DNA from: CBDCPI01 sp965220245
Lineage (GTDB): Bacteria; Chloroflexota; Dehalococcoidia; Lucifugimonadales; UBA3495
Direction: 5' to 3'
Assembly: GCA_965220245.1 (NCBI GenBank)
Contig: CBDCPI010000006.1
Location: 124,001-188,000, forward strand
Length of the DNA stretch: 64,000 nucleotides
Positions 62,013-64,000 of the stretch are shown in pieces. Under the pieces are notes generated by a model. It ran no database searches, had not been told where the DNA came from, and was given only the letters and a program-made list of their open reading frames with translations. Made by a program: the position numbers and the translations under genes. Positions within the stretch are counted from its first letter, which is position 1, and each line of letters begins with the position of its first letter.

Positions 62013-63278
62013 CTAGAGATCAGGCAGCAGGGCAGACGATTTGGCGGTCTCTTCCCACCGCTTGTCGCGCCCAATTTTCTTGGCCTTAACCTCGCCCATC
62101 ATTTTGGTGGCTTCGGTATAGATACCCTCGATCATATCCATGGCCGCGCCCTTGCCGAGGTTAGACACGATCACCGTTATGCCGATGGTGTCCGAGGTCC
62201 TCCCCGGATAGGTCCCCTTGCGTCGTCCCGCCCCGGGCACTCTTTCGGCCAGGTAGTTGTCCATCATTTCTACGATCTCTTGGGTGGCTTCTTCTTGTGG
62301 TCCGGAGAACAGCCCTAGCACATTCTGGGCATCATAGGTGGCGGTTCCGGCTTCCCAATGTTCGCAGTCGACAGACATCTCACCCAGCGCTTGGCTGAGC
62401 ACGTTCTGGGCCCGTTCAATTTGGGCCTTGGACGCCGAGAAGTGCTTGCCGTTATGTCCGTTGTTGCCCCTTCCCTTTAGCCTGTCGAAGAAGGACAAGG
62501 AACGCTTGGGCACTCGCGATTGGCTTACGCCGATTGCTGTAGGCCCGTGAAGAATACGGATCACATCGTTGGCATCCAGCACTTCGCCGATGAACCTGCG
62601 ATCGGTCTCCTCGCCGACACACAGAATGTCCATAAACGAGTCGGCAATCTGCCGGTTTATTTGGCTGTAATTCACGGTCATGGTTTCGTGGCTTCTAACA
62701 AACTTCTGATTGTCGATGATGAACACCGCGTCGGCCCTGGAGTTCTCCAGCACTTTCTTCAAGCAGGTAGCGGTATTTATCATGCTGTCGGGGTCGTCAT
62801 ACTGGTTGGCGAAGGGCAGGACCAGCATGGCGTAGACGGGCTTGTGGAAGGACTCTTTAAGCATGTCGATAATTACGCCAACCGAGCCGGAGCCGGTGCC
62901 CCCGGCCGTCGTGGCGATGACCATGATAGCGTCGGCGTTGGGAACATCACCGTTGTCCCTGATAGTGGTGACGATTTTCTTGGACTCCTTCCTGGCTTGC
63001 TCTGCTCCGTCAGCGTTGACTTTCCCGGCGCCACGACCCCTGAATTCGTCCGTGGTCCCCAGCAAAATCGAGTGGTCATCCGATTGGGGAATGTGTTGCA
63101 GACTGTAAAGGTCTCCGGCTCCCAGGTTGATGGCGAACACGCCCCGGTGGATGGGGTCATTATCTCCACCGGTAAATATCCGAATTCGCCGGTTGTCCCA
63201 CATCCACTTCCCAAGCACCACAAACTCATCGGCAATGTTCGATCCGCCTTGGCCGGTTCCGACGACGACCAGTTTCAT
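62013..63278 (-). CDS. FtsZ/CetZ-like tubulin superfamily protein
   Basis: 421 residues. N-terminal LVVVGTGQGGSNIADEFV (GTPase G1 loop), INLGAGDL near 50, tubulin signature TTAGGTGSGSVGVIIDML near 115, then AMLVLPFANQYDDPDSMINTATCL, FIIDNQKFV and SINRQIADSF-type helix. The T7-like region is DANDVIRIL. The C terminus lacks the FtsZ tail that binds FtsA/ZipA. It is not standard FtsZ and not tubulin; closest in pattern to CetZ-like or noncanonical bacterial forms. GGAGGGATGC precedes ATG 63278. Role in shape or envelope organisation is inference. Confidence 0.82.
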   Translation of the reverse strand: MKLVVVGTGQGGSNIADEFVVLGKWMWDNRRIRIFTGGDNDPIHRGVFAINLGAGDLYSLQHIPQSDDHSILLGTTDEFRGRGAGKVNADGAEQARKESKKIVTTIRDNGDVPNADAIMVIATTAGGTGSGSVGVIIDMLKESFHKPVYAMLVLPFANQYDDPDSMINTATCLKKVLENSRADAVFIIDNQKFVRSHETMTVNYSQINRQIADSFMDILCVGEETDRRFIGEVLDANDVIRILHGPTAIGVSQSRVPKRSLSFFDRLKGRGNNGHNGKHFSASKAQIERAQNVLSQALGEMSVDCEHWEAGTATYDAQNVLGLFSGPQEEATQEIVEMMDNYLAERVPGAGRRKGTYPGRTSDTIGITVIVSNLGKGAAMDMIEGIYTEATKMMGEVKAKKIGRDKRWEETAKSSALLPDL

Positions 63279-63430
63279 GCATCCCTCCTTATGTAAGAAT
63301 TCTAGCGGTCACATTAGGCTGAGGCTTACAACCCGATGCTTGCATCTATTGTAGGCAAGCGTCTTTGACAGCTAGCTTTCAAAAAATAACCAATTTTCGC
63401 CAGTTATAGAGAATAGTTCGGAAATACGCA

Positions 63431-63466
63431 CAAAAAATCCCGGTTGGGGCCGGCCCCAACCGGGAT
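63431..63466 (-). terminator. intrinsic terminator of the thioredoxin-like gene
   Basis: A 30-bp perfect palindrome (ATCCCGGTTGGGGCC and its complement) precedes TTTTTT on the minus strand, just after the stop of the gene at 63486. Strong and simple. Confidence 0.92.
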
Positions 63467-63485
63467 GGATGGACTCGTTACGTGA

Positions 63486-64000
63486 TTAGCTGTCTGATAG
63501 TTCGTGGCGCAGCGCTTGGTCCAGTTCCTCCAAGGTGACGAACCCTTCAAAGCGCTGGGCTATGCGGCCGTTGGCCCCCAAAAGGAAGGTCCAAGACTCG
63601 TTAAACCAGTGGGGAATTTCGCTCAGTCCCCACTCGTGGACCAAACTGTGGAACTTGCCTTTGCTCAAGTCCCCTTGTATCTCGTGAGGATTGTCGTAAA
63701 GCTCCACGTGAATGAAGTTTGCCTTTCCAAGGTGCAGTTCTTTCAGCTCGGATACGGTGTCGACTTGAGGACCGCAGGTGGCGCTGGTGCAAAAGGCGGG
63801 TGTGGCGAATACCACTACCGTTGGCATCCCGGAGATAATCGCCTCGGCAATGGACATTTGGTACAGGTCGAGGTCCGGAGTAAAGTCCGAGGTCAACTCC
63901 TCCAACCCGCTTACGCTGTGAATCGTCTTGCTGAGGCCCAAAGGTGGTAAGCTGCCAATTTCCGGCACACTTACTGCCTCCGCTACCTGCAAATCCAGTT
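63486..64000 (-). CDS. thioredoxin-fold protein (5' partial)
   Basis: At least 171 residues; frame is open to the window edge, so the TTG at 63992 may be internal. GMPTVVVFATPAFCTSATCGPQVDTVSEL holds two Cys in FCTSATCG, spaced differently from CxxC. Then FIHVELYDNPHEIQGD, LSEIPHWFNESWTFLLGANGRIAQRFEGFVTLEEL (in segments), the thioredoxin pattern with cis-Pro-like region. Nearest to SCO1/TlpA-type redox or copper proteins. Probably secreted or membrane-attached if a signal lies upstream. A strong terminator follows. Confidence 0.8.
   Translation of the reverse strand, partial: LDLQVAEAVSVPEIGSLPPLGLSKTIHSVSGLEELTSDFTPDLDLYQMSIAEAIISGMPTVVVFATPAFCTSATCGPQVDTVSELKELHLGKANFIHVELYDNPHEIQGDLSKGKFHSLVHEWGLSEIPHWFNESWTFLLGANGRIAQRFEGFVTLEELDQALRHELSDS

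Noticed and set aside
1..64000. CRISPR array
   Set aside because: No set of regularly spaced short direct repeats with unique spacers was found; repeats seen are MITEs or in-gene repeats.

Overview
The window is a contiguous stretch of a GC-rich bacterial chromosome. I infer a Chloroflexota member of the Dehalococcoidia/SAR202 type. The inference rests on a FtsZ/CetZ-like tubulin beside a membrane-anchored protein, paired luciferase-like flavin oxidoreductases, a CaiB-type CoA transferase, a RACE-type corrinoid activator and a UGSC-motif selenoprotein. No rRNA or universal marker settles the taxonomy.

Layout. 1-7300 is conserved housekeeping DNA: a corrinoid-protein reactivator, biotin carboxylase with its carrier protein, recO, recR, ybaB and dnaX. 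7300-9600 holds a MITE, a repeat-built coiled-coil membrane protein, a dead HEPN/PaREP1 gene and an insertion sequence. ybeY follows. 10330-16170 is a decayed phage-like element: repressor, Cro-like regulator, helicase and primase remnants, and two endonuclease VII-like genes, with several in-frame stops and frameshifts. 16170-22840 mixes insertion sequences and MITEs with an SDR, a ROK kinase and a second PaREP1 gene. 22890-30890 carries a P-II protein beside a GlnR-like regulator, an MFS exporter, tRNA-Lys, and catabolic enzymes.

31880-45900 is a defence island. Its centre is one minus-strand run: vapB-vapC-druA-like-GHKL ATPase-STAS-like-NurA-like-HerA. vapC and the druA-like gene share a GTGA stop/start, and herA follows the NurA-like gene by 11 bases behind a strong ribosome binding site. 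A separate PD-(D/E)XK protein lies beside herA, and a Septu-like ATPase/HNH pair lies beyond an IS701 insertion. A tRNA-Gln gene borders the island. The seven-gene combination is my best candidate for an undescribed system.

46300-64000 returns to metabolism: hydrolases, a CoA transferase, a quinone-reductase-like MDR protein, two LLM flavoenzymes, a MetE-like protein, the selenoprotein operon and a divergent ThDP decarboxylase pair. The UGA of the selenoprotein gene at 58025-58027 lies in an Asn-UGA-Gly-Ser-Cys context and is followed by a SECIS-like hairpin, so two apparent ORFs are one gene. Other in-frame stops (8141, 8330, 10943, 14466, 28209) have no such explanation and look like gene decay.
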